A stretch of DNA of 34,215 nucleotides, from positions 1 to 34,215 of the forward strand of contig JANRKF010000003.1 in assembly GCA_033763575.1 (NCBI GenBank), given 5' to 3'. A program made the translations under genes and the position numbers. The stretch comes from JANRKF01 sp033763575. Its GTDB lineage: Bacteria; Pseudomonadota; Alphaproteobacteria; Rickettsiales; SXRF01. How positions within the stretch are numbered: the stretch's first letter is position 1; each line of letters begins with the position of its first letter. Positions 16,866-24,197 of this stretch are shown in pieces. The notes under the pieces were generated by a model. That model had not been told where the DNA came from. It ran no database searches and saw only the letters and a program-made list of their open reading frames with translations.

Positions 16866-17711
16866 CTACCTCGTCGCCTGCACGATAGGCGTAGGGCCAT
16901 GGATCGCCTCGTCAATGTCCCGCAGCATTCCATCCACCTGCGGCAATGTCACCGGCAGCTCGGTCGGCTCCGCGTCCAGTTCTTTCTTTTCTTCCATCGC
17001 CGCCTTATGCTCACGTTGCAAGGATTTCTGCTGCATATTTTTCTGCTTCCTTACCGCTTCGGAAGCCTCCGGCACTTTCGGCACATCGGCCAGATGCGGA
17101 TAGCTGGGAGGCTGGCTGCCACCGGCGGCGGGCTGCAATTGCGAAAACTGCACGGGCACGGCTTCTGCGCGCTGCTCCGGCTCCGGCACAAACACACCGT
17201 TTTCCTCCTCGATGACCGCAGGCGGCACAGCGCGAATCTGCGGCGCGGGCGGTATCACACGGGCAGGCGCCGGTTGTGGCGTAAGCACCACCGGAGTGGC
17301 AGGCTCCAGCGCCGCGACCGAGCCTTTGAACGGCTTGCGGCCCGACGCCACGGGAGCAGCGGAGGCGGAAGCGGCGGAGGCGGCCTCCGGCGCTTTCTTA
17401 TCATCGCCAAGCCATTCCTTGATGTAGTTGGTGCGGCTGACATCGTTGCCATCATTGTCATACTGGTCATAGGGCGTAATGCTGGCCGATTTGGGCTGGA
17501 TCGGCACAGCCCGCGAAGATACGGCAGCAGGCGCAGGTGGTGCATTTTTCGTATAGCCGGCATTCAAAAGCGGCGGCCGACGCGGACCCGGCACGGGATC
17601 GCCAACGCGTTCGCCGGTGTATTTCTCATAAACAAATTCCCGCGCATCCTGACAGCCAGCCAGCGTGGCAAGCATAGCACAAAGAGAAACAGCGTAGCGA
17701 AATGGGACCAT
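16866..17711 (-). CDS. Proline/alanine-rich putative lipoprotein
   Basis: With the start at 17711 the protein begins MVPFRYAVSLCAMLATLAGC, a signal peptide with an LAGC lipobox (Cys20), followed by QDAREFVYEKYTGERVGDP. The remaining roughly 260 residues are low in hydrophobics and rich in Pro, Ala, Val and Glu, with Lys/Glu/Gln-rich helical segments near the C-terminus; it looks largely extended, like a periplasm-spanning or scaffold lipoprotein. An ATG 17 codons upstream is possible, but it would put the signal peptide inside the protein. It is co-transcribed with alaC (9-base gap) and divergent from phaC. I do not recognise the family, and the codon pattern resembles its neighbours. Confidence 0.75.
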   Translation of the reverse strand: MVPFRYAVSLCAMLATLAGCQDAREFVYEKYTGERVGDPVPGPRRPPLLNAGYTKNAPPAPAAVSSRAVPIQPKSASITPYDQYDNDGNDVSRTNYIKEWLGDDKKAPEAASAASASAAPVASGRKPFKGSVAALEPATPVVLTPQPAPARVIPPAPQIRAVPPAVIEEENGVFVPEPEQRAEAVPVQFSQLQPAAGGSQPPSYPHLADVPKVPEASEAVRKQKNMQQKSLQREHKAAMEEKKELDAEPTELPVTLPQVDGMLRDIDEAIHGPTPIVQATR

Positions 17712-17791
17712 GGCCGAAAGATAAGCCCACCCGTTAAAAATTGCAATCGATAACTGTTGCACCTGAGCGCAAAATCGCTGTAAATAACGCC

Positions 17792-19573
17792 ATGAGCAAA
17801 AAAGCTGACAAACACGAGGCGCCCGACGCCGCCACCTTCGCTAAAAATATGGGCGAGGCGGCGGAGAAATGCCAGCTCATCTTGCAGGAATTCCTCGCCA
17901 AGCAGGCGGGAGACATGGCCAATACACCGGTGGACCCGCTGAATGTCGGCAAGGCGTTCATGGAGCTGTTCACCCGCATGATGGGCGACCCGATGCGGCT
18001 GGTGGAACGGCAGCTGGGCTTCTGGCAGGATTACCTGAATCTCTGGGAAAACACCGCCCACAAGCTGGCCGGTGACGAAAAACCCCCGATCATCGCCCCC
18101 GACGTGCGCGACCGGCGCTTCAAGGACGAGGCCTGGCAGGAAAATGCCGTGTTCGATTTCCTGAAACAATCTTATTTGCTTTCGGCACGCTGGCTGCAAA
18201 ATACCATCGGCGAAGTCGAAGGCATGGACGCGCACACCACCCGCAAAGTCGATTTCTACACGCGGCAGTTTATCGACGCGATGAGCCCCAGCAATTTCCT
18301 GATGACCAACCCGGAAGTGCTGAAAGCCACCATCGATTCCAACGGTGAAAATCTGGTGAAGGGACTTTCAAACCTGCTTGAAGACCTGGAGCGCGGCAAA
18401 GGGTCGTTACGCATCAGCATGACCGACCACAAGGCGTTCGAGGTCGGAAAAAACCTCGCCACCACGCCCGGAAAAGTCGTGTACCAGAATGATTTGATGC
18501 AGCTTATCCAGTATGCGCCGACCACGAAGGAAGTGTATAGCACGCCGCTGCTCGTCATCCCGGCATGGATCAATAAATTCTATATCCTCGATCTGCAGCC
18601 GGACAATTCGGTGGTCAAATATTTCGTCGACCAGGGCTATACGGTATTCATCATCAGCTGGGTGAACCCCACCGAAGAATTGAGCAAAAAATCCTTCGAC
18701 GATTACATGGGTGACGGCCCGCTCGCCGCCCTCGACGCCATCGAAAAAATCACCGGCACCAAGGAAACCAGCGTCGTCGCCTATTGCCTCGGCGGCACGC
18801 TGCTTTCGATCACGCTGGCATGGCTTGAGGCAAAAAAACAGGCGCACCGGGTGAAATCCGCCACCTACCTCACCACCATGGTCGATTTTTCGGAAGCGGG
18901 CGAACTCTCCGTCTTCGTCGATGAAGAGCAGCTCAAGATGCTGGAATCGCGCATGTCGCAGCAGGGCTATCTCGAAGGCTCCGAGATGGCGATGACGTTT
19001 AATATGCTGCGCGCCAATGATCTTATCTGGTCGTTCGTGGTGAATAATTACCTGCTCGGCAAGGATCCCTTCCCGTTCGATTTGCTCTACTGGAATTCCG
19101 ATTCGACGCGCATGCCCGCCGCCATGCACAGCTACTACCTGCGCAACATGTACCAGAATAACCAGCTCATCCAGCCCGGCGCGCTCACCATCGGCGGCGT
19201 GAAGATCGACCTTACCACCATCAAAACGCCAAGCTATCTGCTTTCCACCCGCGAAGACCATATCGCGCCGTGGAAATCAACCTATGCCGGCACCCAGATT
19301 TACGGCGGGCCAGTTCGTTTTGTACTCGCGGCGAGCGGCCATATCGCGGGCGTGGTAAACCCGCCCACCAAAAATAAATACTCGCACTGGATTAATGAGA
19401 AACTGCCGAAATCCAGCGATAAGTGGCTGGAAGATGCAAAAGAACTGCCCGGCTCCTGGTGGCCGGACTGGATTAGCTGGCACGCGCAATATGAGGGGCC
19501 GAAACTGCCCGCCCGCGCTGTCGGCAAAGGAATCGAACCCGCACCGGGGAGCTATGTGAAAGTCTCCGGGTAG
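17792..19573 (+). CDS. phaC: Class I poly(3-hydroxyalkanoate) synthase
   Basis: PhaC polymerises hydroxyacyl-CoA into PHA storage granules. The 593 residues contain an N-terminal PhaC domain (NPEVLKATIDSNGENLVKGL) and an alpha/beta hydrolase core with the modified lipase box AYCLGG (nucleophile Cys332), a catalytic Asp489 in REDHIAPW and His517 in SGHIAGVVNPP. The segment TPLLVIPAWINKFYILDL is typical of the family. I chose ATG 17792 because an upstream in-frame ATG (17741) falls in the divergent promoter region. No phaA/phaB or phasin gene is adjacent. The next gene starts directly after the stop. Confidence 0.96.
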   Translation: MSKKADKHEAPDAATFAKNMGEAAEKCQLILQEFLAKQAGDMANTPVDPLNVGKAFMELFTRMMGDPMRLVERQLGFWQDYLNLWENTAHKLAGDEKPPIIAPDVRDRRFKDEAWQENAVFDFLKQSYLLSARWLQNTIGEVEGMDAHTTRKVDFYTRQFIDAMSPSNFLMTNPEVLKATIDSNGENLVKGLSNLLEDLERGKGSLRISMTDHKAFEVGKNLATTPGKVVYQNDLMQLIQYAPTTKEVYSTPLLVIPAWINKFYILDLQPDNSVVKYFVDQGYTVFIISWVNPTEELSKKSFDDYMGDGPLAALDAIEKITGTKETSVVAYCLGGTLLSITLAWLEAKKQAHRVKSATYLTTMVDFSEAGELSVFVDEEQLKMLESRMSQQGYLEGSEMAMTFNMLRANDLIWSFVVNNYLLGKDPFPFDLLYWNSDSTRMPAAMHSYYLRNMYQNNQLIQPGALTIGGVKIDLTTIKTPSYLLSTREDHIAPWKSTYAGTQIYGGPVRFVLAASGHIAGVVNPPTKNKYSHWINEKLPKSSDKWLEDAKELPGSWWPDWISWHAQYEGPKLPARAVGKGIEPAPGSYVKVSG

Positions 19574-20452
19574 ATGATCCGCACGTTTATCGAATCGCAT
19601 TTTGGTTTCGTATTGCTCGCTGCCGCCGCGGTGGGGCTTGTCGCGCCGCTCGGCAATGTGCCGGACGATTCGGCGTCGGTTGCGCTCGCCATGCTCACCT
19701 ATGCCTCCTGTTTCAAACTGCGTGACGGCGGATTTTCCACCATACGCTGGAACGAGGTGGCGCGGTTTTATGTGCTGCGCTACCTGCTGCTGCCGGTGGG
19801 ATTGTTCGCCGTCGCCCATGCGCTGGTTCCCGATTATGCGCTGGGCGTGTTCCTGCTGGCGCTGGTGCCTGCCGCCGTATCCAGCCCGGCGTTCGCCCAG
19901 CTTTTCGGTGGCAGCGTGCCGCCGGCATTTGCGATTGTGATGGTGAGCACCTGCCTTGCGCCGTTTCTCATACCATTGCAATTCATGTGGGCGAGCGAAG
20001 TGTCGCTGCATATTTCACCGCTCGGGCTGTTTCGCACCCTCACCTTCTGCATACTGCTGCCGATGGCGGTGTATTTTGCGACAAGGCACCTCACGCGCTG
20101 GGGCAACCTCATGTATGATTCGGTGAAACTGATTTCGATTGTGCTGGTGGCGTTCGTGATCGCGCTGGTGATCGCCAAGCAGCGCGAGGTGATCCTGTCC
20201 GACCTCTCGGCACTCATCGTGCCGTTTATCGCCTGCCTTCTTTGTTATGCGGCATTCATCCTGTCGGCGCGGTGGATCGGCCGCAGGCAGCCGAAGGAAA
20301 CGCAAATTACCTACGCCGTCTGCTCGGCGTTTAATAACGTGGCGCTCGGCGTAAGCCTCGCCCTTGTCCATTTCCCACCGAAAATTATTTTGCTGATCGC
20401 CGTCAGCGAAGTGGCCTGGGCCCTGCTGCCGCTTCTCATGAAAAAATGGTGA
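19574..20452 (+). CDS. Bile acid:sodium symporter-like (SBF fold) membrane protein
   Basis: The protein has 292 residues with about 8-10 hydrophobic segments and no signal peptide. Two repeats with characteristic broken-helix motifs are visible (LVPAAVSSPAFAQLFGGS followed by STCLAPFLIP; and CSAFNNVALGVSLAL), as in the SBF/BASS superfamily. It is probably an inner-membrane secondary transporter of an organic anion; the substrate is unknown. The ATG directly follows the phaC stop, suggesting one transcript. The end is odd: the last Trp codon and the stop (TGG TGA) lie in a 22-base copy of the tRNA-Glu 3' end, so the original C-terminus may have been replaced when that sequence arrived. Confidence 0.7.
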   Translation: MIRTFIESHFGFVLLAAAAVGLVAPLGNVPDDSASVALAMLTYASCFKLRDGGFSTIRWNEVARFYVLRYLLLPVGLFAVAHALVPDYALGVFLLALVPAAVSSPAFAQLFGGSVPPAFAIVMVSTCLAPFLIPLQFMWASEVSLHISPLGLFRTLTFCILLPMAVYFATRHLTRWGNLMYDSVKLISIVLVAFVIALVIAKQREVILSDLSALIVPFIACLLCYAAFILSARWIGRRQPKETQITYAVCSAFNNVALGVSLALVHFPPKIILLIAVSEVAWALLPLLMKKW

Positions 20453-20465
20453 CCCCTACGGGACT
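20444..20465. repeat. Direct repeat of the tRNA-Glu 3' end, copy 1
   Basis: These 22 bases are identical to 20625-20646, which contain the CCA end, acceptor strand and part of the T-arm of the tRNA-Glu gene. The copy spans the last codon and stop of the SBF-like gene. A tRNA 3' end repeated downstream of the gene is the usual footprint of tRNA-targeted integration; here only 181 bases separate the copies. Confidence 0.8.
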
Positions 20466-20593
20466 GACGAATGGCCTGCTTGCCATTCGCCCTCAAGGGG
20501 CGGCTCGCCCGCCTTCGGCATGACTGCGCCGTCAAAATTTTCTTCCTGAAAATTGTTCGAACCCTACGGCTTCTCGTGGGGACCAGCCATTTA
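20466..20593. other. Palindrome-rich stretch between the two tRNA 3'-end copies
   Basis: There is no credible gene here. It holds a hairpin CGAATGGC-n6-GCCATTCG (20468-20489), another AATTTTC-n5-GAAAATT (20536-20554), and a second T-arm-like fragment (GTTCGAACCCTACGG, 20555-20569) next to CGTGGGGACCA. The stretch looks like a small non-coding repeat built from tRNA-end-like sequence. Confidence 0.5.
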
Positions 20594-20621
20594 CAAAAAA
20601 AGCCCCATGCGGGGCTGTTTT
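20594..20621 (-). terminator. Intrinsic terminator of tRNA-Glu
   Basis: On the minus strand, 11 bases after the tRNA 3' end, AGCCCC-GCAT-GGGGCT is followed by a run of seven T. A run of T also flanks it on the plus strand, so it may also stop transcripts from phaC and the SBF-like gene. Confidence 0.85.
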
Positions 20622-20624
20622 TAT

Positions 20625-20646
20625 AAATGGTGACCCCTACGGGACT
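20625..20646. repeat. Direct repeat of the tRNA-Glu 3' end, copy 2 (in the tRNA)
   Basis: This is the original copy of the 22-base repeat described at 20444, lying over the CCA, acceptor 3' strand and part of the T-arm of tRNA-Glu. Confidence 0.8.
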
Positions 20647-20702
20647 CGAACCCGTGTTACCGCCGTGAAAGGGCGGTGTCCTAACCACTAGACGAAGGAG
20701 TC
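20628..20702 (-). tRNA. tRNA-Glu (anticodon TTC)
   Basis: The minus-strand sequence begins GACTCCTTCGTCTAGTGG and folds as a cloverleaf: a 7-bp acceptor stem (GACUCCU with AGGGGUC, one U-G pair), a D-arm with TAGTGGTTAGG, anticodon stem CCGCC/GGCGG around CUUUCAC with anticodon TTC, and a T-arm with GGTTCGAGTCC. Discriminator A and an encoded CCA follow. It is 75 bases with the CCA. Confidence 0.97.
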
Positions 20703-20737
20703 ATTTTACTACTATCGCGGGCAATAAAAAGGACGCT

Positions 20738-20767
20738 ATATCAAGCAAAGCTGCGCCTGCAAGTCAA
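20738..20767 (-). promoter_or_regulatory. Candidate tRNA-Glu promoter
   Basis: On the minus strand TTGACT (20767-20762) is followed after 18 bases by TGATAT (20743-20738), about 35 bases before the tRNA. The -35 is strong and the -10 weak. I see no other feature in 20703-20844. Confidence 0.35.
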
Positions 20768-20844
20768 CAGGAAAGTGCATACCGGCGCATAGTCGCGGCC
20801 ACAGCGCAAAGAATGCTTGCCATCTTGCCCATAAACCGACAAAA

Positions 20845-21420
20845 ATGACGGATACCAAGCAGCGGAGCCTTCCTTTGTTAGCCATGCAATATACCATCCC
20901 CCTGCCGCCGGGCTATGACGAGGCGAAAATCCACGAACGGGTAGCGCTGCGCAGCCGCCTGTTCGACGGCCATGCCGGGCTGGTGCATAAATCCTTCCTC
21001 TACAACGATAAGGAAAAGCTCTACGCGCCGTTTTACCTGTGGAAAGACGTGGTCGAAGCCCGCGATTTCCTGATGGACGACCTGTTCAAGGGCGTGATCG
21101 AAGCCTTCAGCCGCCACCGCGTGCGCAGCTGGTTCGTGCTACAGATGGGCCATGGCAACCGCACGCTCACCCCCACCTACGCCCGCCGCGAAACCGACAT
21201 CATCGCACCGGAAGAACGGCTCGACCATTATGTCGCGAAGGAAAAAACGGCGCAGGAAGCGCTGCTTTCCAACCCAAATCTTTATATGCACACGATCGCG
21301 ATAGACGCCGACCGCTGGGAAATCATCCGTTTCAGCCTATGGAAAGACAAGGAATCGGCGACAAAACCCGAAAGCGACGCGCATCTGGAATTCTCGGTGC
21401 TGCACGTCACCGAATCCTAA
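20845..21420 (+). CDS. DUF4865 family protein
   Basis: The protein has 191 residues with MQYTIPLPPGYDEAKIHERVA near the start, then LFDGHAGLVHKSFLY, YAPFYLWKDVVEARDFLM and a C-terminal beta-rich part. This matches my memory of DUF4865, small cytosolic proteins related to monooxygenase-type (ferredoxin-like) folds with no established function. There are no signal peptide, membrane segments or Cys motifs. The start is uncertain: ATG 20845 gives a 13-residue leader, while ATG 20884 starts directly at MQYTI as in the family; neither has a clear ribosome binding site. It converges on bamE, with the two stop codons overlapping. Confidence 0.8.
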   Translation: MTDTKQRSLPLLAMQYTIPLPPGYDEAKIHERVALRSRLFDGHAGLVHKSFLYNDKEKLYAPFYLWKDVVEARDFLMDDLFKGVIEAFSRHRVRSWFVLQMGHGNRTLTPTYARRETDIIAPEERLDHYVAKEKTAQEALLSNPNLYMHTIAIDADRWEIIRFSLWKDKESATKPESDAHLEFSVLHVTES

Positions 21421-21893
21421 TATCCGCTGGAATTCGGCTTCCTGCCGGGTGCGACGGTGCTGCTGCTATCGCCCGGTTTGTTGAAGCGCCCGATATTGCC
21501 GAGCGTCTGCTCGATGAAGCTCAGCGTATGGCCCTCGGTCGGCGTTTCGCGCTTCACATTGGTGATTTCCAGCGCCTGGTCCCGGCCATAACCGTTCACC
21601 TTGCTCACCATGCCCGTCGTGTCGAACTCGATGCTGGTCACATCCTGATCGACCACTTCCGGCGCGAAAAACCCCACCGTTTCCTTGCGGTTATGAATAT
21701 AATACCAGGTCTCCGGGCCGAAGCTCGACTGCGACGAGGGCGAGCCGAGCTGGTCGAGCACTTCCTGCCGGCCGGTCTGGCCGATCACCAGCTTGTCCTT
21801 GATATCCACCTGTTTTACATAGCCGCGATTATCCACCATCGGCGAACAGGCGGCAGCAGCCAGTAATATCAATATAACGGTCTGTTTTTTCAT
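21417..21893 (-). CDS. bamE: Outer membrane protein assembly factor BamE (SmpA/OmlA)
   Basis: BamE is the small lipoprotein of the BAM complex, which inserts beta-barrel proteins into the outer membrane. The start at 21893 gives MKKQTVILILLAAAAC with a lipobox Cys16; a longer frame from 21938 would bury the signal. The core has VDIKDKLVIGQTGRQEVLDQLGSPSS, split here as a helix-turn segment, then ETWYYIHNRKE and a TSIEFDTTGMVSKVNGYG strand pair, as in SmpA/OmlA. The C-terminal 35 residues (Ser/Gly/Asn-rich) look disordered. AGGG lies about 12 bases before the ATG. It is divergent from dcd and overlaps the DUF4865 stop. Confidence 0.92.
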   Translation of the reverse strand: MKKQTVILILLAAAACSPMVDNRGYVKQVDIKDKLVIGQTGRQEVLDQLGSPSSQSSFGPETWYYIHNRKETVGFFAPEVVDQDVTSIEFDTTGMVSKVNGYGRDQALEITNVKRETPTEGHTLSFIEQTLGNIGRFNKPGDSSSTVAPGRKPNSSGY

Positions 21894-21998
21894 TATAATC
21901 ACAATCCCTATTGCCAAATGATAGCGCGGGCAGCACAAAAAAGCAAATAACTTGGCAGAAATGGCTTTAACTTTTGCCGATCTGTGGATAACCTACGC

Positions 21999-22014
21999 GT
22001 TTAATTTATTAAAC
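21999..22014. promoter_or_regulatory. Palindrome directly upstream of the dcd ribosome binding site
   Basis: Perfect 7-base arms GTTTAAT and ATTAAAC surround a two-base centre, just before AGGAGC of dcd. The centre is too short for an RNA hairpin, so if functional it would be a DNA operator. This AT-rich palindrome may equally be chance. Confidence 0.3.
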
Positions 22015-22026
22015 AGGAGCATCACT

Positions 22027-22590
22027 ATGGGAATAATGCCGGATAGCTGGATACGCGACCAAGCCGCAAAAGGGATGATCGAGCCGTATGTCGAGAATTT
22101 ACAGCGCGAGGGCGTGATTTCCTACGGCGTTTCCAGCTACGGCTACGACGCCCGCGTGTCCGACGAATTTAAGATTTTTACCAATGTCGATTCGGCCATC
22201 GTCGATCCCAAGGATTTCTCAACCAAAAGTTTCGTCGACCGCAAGACCGACGTCTGCATCATTCCGCCCAACTCGTTCGCGCTTGCCCGCACGGTGGAAT
22301 ATTTCCGCATCCCGCGTGATGTGCTGGTGGTCTGCGTCGGCAAATCGACCTATGCCCGCTGCGGCATCATCGTAAACGTCACCCCGCTGGAACCGGAATG
22401 GGAAGGGCATGTGACGCTCGAATTTTCCAACACCACGCCGCTGCCTGCAAAAATCTATGCCAACGAAGGTGCCTGCCAGTTCCTGTTTTTGAAAGGCGAC
22501 ACCGTCTGCCAGACCTCCTACGGCGACCGCAAAGGCAAATACCAGGGCCAAAAAGGCGTAACATTGCCACGCATTGAGAAAGTGGCGTAG
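22027..22590 (+). CDS. dcd: dCTP deaminase
   Basis: Dcd converts dCTP to dUTP, the first step towards dTTP in organisms that use this route. The 187 residues show SSYGYDARVSDEF, then GKSTYARCGIIVNVTPLEPE and the catalytic Glu segment GHVTLEFSNTTPLPAKIYANEG, all diagnostic of Dcd rather than dUTPase. The ATG at 22027 follows AGGAGC at a 7-base spacing; the longer upstream frame has no family similarity. There is no sign of the bifunctional dCTP deaminase/dUTPase type, though that cannot be excluded from sequence alone. It is divergent from bamE; a decayed gene separates it from murA. Confidence 0.95.
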   Translation: MGIMPDSWIRDQAAKGMIEPYVENLQREGVISYGVSSYGYDARVSDEFKIFTNVDSAIVDPKDFSTKSFVDRKTDVCIIPPNSFALARTVEYFRIPRDVLVVCVGKSTYARCGIIVNVTPLEPEWEGHVTLEFSNTTPLPAKIYANEGACQFLFLKGDTVCQTSYGDRKGKYQGQKGVTLPRIEKVA

Positions 22591-22613
22591 GATGCGATGA
22601 TATGATGATTGCA

Positions 22614-22632
22614 GATAATACGATGACACGTG
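22614..22632 (+). repeat. Left inverted repeat of the decayed four-helix-bundle element
   Basis: GATAATACGATGACACGTG pairs with the complement of 22772-22790 at 17 of 19 positions. The two arms exactly bracket the four-helix-bundle pseudogene. Confidence 0.7.
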
Positions 22633-22771
22633 AACACGCCACCTCAGGGCTTATCAAAAATCCCTGGGATCTGGAGGTGTATAAGCGCGCTTACCACGTA
22701 TCGCTGGATGTGCATAAAGCAACGCTGCCGTCTCCGCCATGCTTGCAAAATTACACGGAATCCTCAAATAA
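22623..22771 (+). pseudogene. Internally deleted four-helix-bundle (S23/IVS-type) protein gene
   Basis: The frame from ATG 22623 reads KNPWDLEVYKRAYHVSLDVH, the N-terminal helix of the four-helix-bundle family found in 23S rRNA intervening sequences and as free-standing copies. After KATL (about 22727) similarity stops. In another frame, VSAMLAKLHGILK ending at TAA 22769-22771 looks like the C-terminal helix of the same family. About 70 middle codons are thus missing and the ends are out of frame. Full-length members have about 115-125 residues. The remnant lies between 19-base inverted repeats; an intact read-through ORF of 70 residues exists but is not a plausible protein. Confidence 0.7.
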
Positions 22772-22790
22772 CACGTATCATCGTATCATC
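22772..22790 (-). repeat. Right inverted repeat of the decayed four-helix-bundle element
   Basis: CACGTATCATCGTATCATC is the partner of 22614-22632. It begins directly after the remnant's stop codon and lies 20 bases before the murA ATG. Confidence 0.7.
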
Positions 22791-22810
22791 ATGTCATACT
22801 ATTATCCCCT

Positions 22811-24196
22811 ATGAATAAACTCCTCATCACCGGCGGGAATAAATTACAGGGCAGCGTTGCGATCAGCGGCGCCAAGAATGCCGCGCTGCCGCTGATGGCC
22901 GCGAGCCTGCTCACCGATGAGACGCTCGCCCTTTCCAACGTGCCCGACCTCGCCGATGTGAAAACGCTGGCGAAGCTTTTGGAGCAACACGGGGTTTCCA
23001 TTTCTATTCCTCCCCCCTTGAGGGGGGGAGATAAAGAGGGGGGTGATGAATCATACGCCCGAACCTCTCTTGCCACCCCCACCCCAACCCTCCCCCCTCA
23101 AGGGGGAGGGAGAAGAGTAATATTGAACGCCCGCGCCGTCGATAATTTAACCGCGCCTTATGAGCTGGTGCGCACCATGCGTGCGAGCGTGCTGGTGCTG
23201 GGGCCGTTGCTTGCGCGGTTCGGCAAGGCCCGCGTATCGCTGCCCGGCGGCTGCGCCATCGGCACACGACCGATCGACCTGCATTTAAAAGCGCTGGAAA
23301 AAATGGGCGCGCATATCGAGCTGGCCGAAGGCTATATCGACGCCCATACCCATGGCCGCCTGCAGGGCGCAGAAATCACCTTTGAAAAAGTCTCGGTCGG
23401 CGCCACGGAAAATTTATTGATGGCAGCCGCGCTCGCCCAAGGCGAAACGATTTTAAAAAATGCCGCACGTGAACCGGAAGTGTGCGACTTGGCACGCTGC
23501 CTGCAAGCGATGGGCGCAAAAATCGAAGGCATCGGCACCGATGAAATCATCATTCAGGGTGTGGATAATTTACATGGCGCATCCCACACCGTCGTGGCCG
23601 ACCGCATCGAGGCCGGAAGCTTCGCCGCCGCCGCTGCCGCCACCGGTGGCTCGCTCGAACTGGTCGGCGTCACCCATGAATTACTCGCTAGCGTCATCGA
23701 TAAATTCGAAGAGGCCGGCGTACGCTTCTCGGAAACGCCACGCGGCTTGCTGGTCGAGCGCACAGGAGAAATCCACGGCGTCGATATCATGACACAGCCC
23801 TTCCCCGGCTACCCCACCGACATGCAGGCGCAGATGATGGCACTGCTTTCGCTTGCCGATGGCGCATCGATGATGACCGAAACCATTTTTGAAAACCGTT
23901 ATATGCATGTGCCGGAGCTCACCCGCATGGGCGCGAACATCACCGTGCATGGCGCCAGCGCGATGATTCGTGGCGTGAAAAAACTCCGCGCCGCCGAAGT
24001 GATGGCCACCGACCTTCGCGCCTCGCTCTCGCTCGTCATCGCCGCGCTGGTGGCCGAAGGGGAAACCACCATCCACCGCATCTACCATCTTGATCGCGGC
24101 TATGAACGGCTGGAAGAAAAACTCCGCGCCTGTGGTGCGCAGATCGAACGCGTGCGTGAACGCGAACCTAGTGCCGCTTCCGCCGAAGCTGCCTGA
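22811..24196 (+). CDS. murA: UDP-N-acetylglucosamine 1-carboxyvinyltransferase with an in-frame repeat insertion
   Basis: MurA makes the first committed peptidoglycan step, transferring enolpyruvate from PEP to UDP-GlcNAc. The N-terminus MNKLLITGGNKLQGSVAISGAKNAALPL, split here only by length, and the loop LPGGCAIGTRPIDLHLKAL with catalytic Cys148 are canonical. APYELVRTMRASVLVLGPL and DRIEAGSFAAAAAATGG are also present. The length of 461 residues exceeds the usual about 420-430. The excess is residues about 66-101 (IPPPLRGGDKEGG ... PTPTLPPQGGG), encoded by a palindromic repeat element inserted between HGVSIS and RVILNARAVDN. The frame stays open through it and all catalytic motifs remain, so the enzyme is probably active with a surface loop. 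It overlaps nothing and is followed after 1 base by the E1-like gene. Confidence 0.95.
   Translation: MNKLLITGGNKLQGSVAISGAKNAALPLMAASLLTDETLALSNVPDLADVKTLAKLLEQHGVSISIPPPLRGGDKEGGDESYARTSLATPTPTLPPQGGGRRVILNARAVDNLTAPYELVRTMRASVLVLGPLLARFGKARVSLPGGCAIGTRPIDLHLKALEKMGAHIELAEGYIDAHTHGRLQGAEITFEKVSVGATENLLMAAALAQGETILKNAAREPEVCDLARCLQAMGAKIEGIGTDEIIIQGVDNLHGASHTVVADRIEAGSFAAAAAATGGSLELVGVTHELLASVIDKFEEAGVRFSETPRGLLVERTGEIHGVDIMTQPFPGYPTDMQAQMMALLSLADGASMMTETIFENRYMHVPELTRMGANITVHGASAMIRGVKKLRAAEVMATDLRASLSLVIAALVAEGETTIHRIYHLDRGYERLEEKLRACGAQIERVREREPSAASAEAA
23008..23110 (+). repeat. Palindromic repeat element inserted in frame in murA
   Basis: An approximately 103-base element has two strong hairpins: CTCCCCCC-n5-GGGGGGAG (23010-23030) and CCCTCCCCC-n5-GGGGGAGGG (23088-23110). 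Its ends are inverted repeats of each other (TCCTCCCCCCTTGAGG and the complement of the right end), and the inner flanks also pair (GAGGGGGGTG with CACCCCCACCCC). Base composition (long C and G runs) is unlike the surrounding gene. It resembles C/G-run palindromic repeats seen between genes in many proteobacteria. Boundaries are uncertain by a few bases. Confidence 0.85.
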
Positions 24197-24197
24197 T

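Noticed and set aside
20444..20646. A complete integrated island at tRNA-Glu
   Set aside because: The two direct repeats are only 181 bases apart and there is no integrase or cargo between them; at most this is a scar or a small repeat.
20311..20688. 125-codon minus-strand frame across the tRNA-Glu region
   Set aside because: Its start is a translation of the tRNA gene itself and it runs through the tRNA-end repeat into the antisense of the SBF-like gene.
21039..21866. 275-codon plus-strand frame overlapping the DUF4865 gene and bamE
   Set aside because: It crosses two better-supported genes in other frames, is Arg/His/Pro-rich and matches no family.
22602..22814. 70-codon intact frame between dcd and murA as a real small protein
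   Set aside because: Only the first half resembles a known family; the second half is out-of-frame sequence of the same family plus the inverted repeat, so it is a deletion product.
24090..24197. 36-codon N-terminal extension of the E1-like protein
   Set aside because: It lies inside the end of murA in another frame; the ATG at 24198, one base after the murA stop, gives the normal family start.
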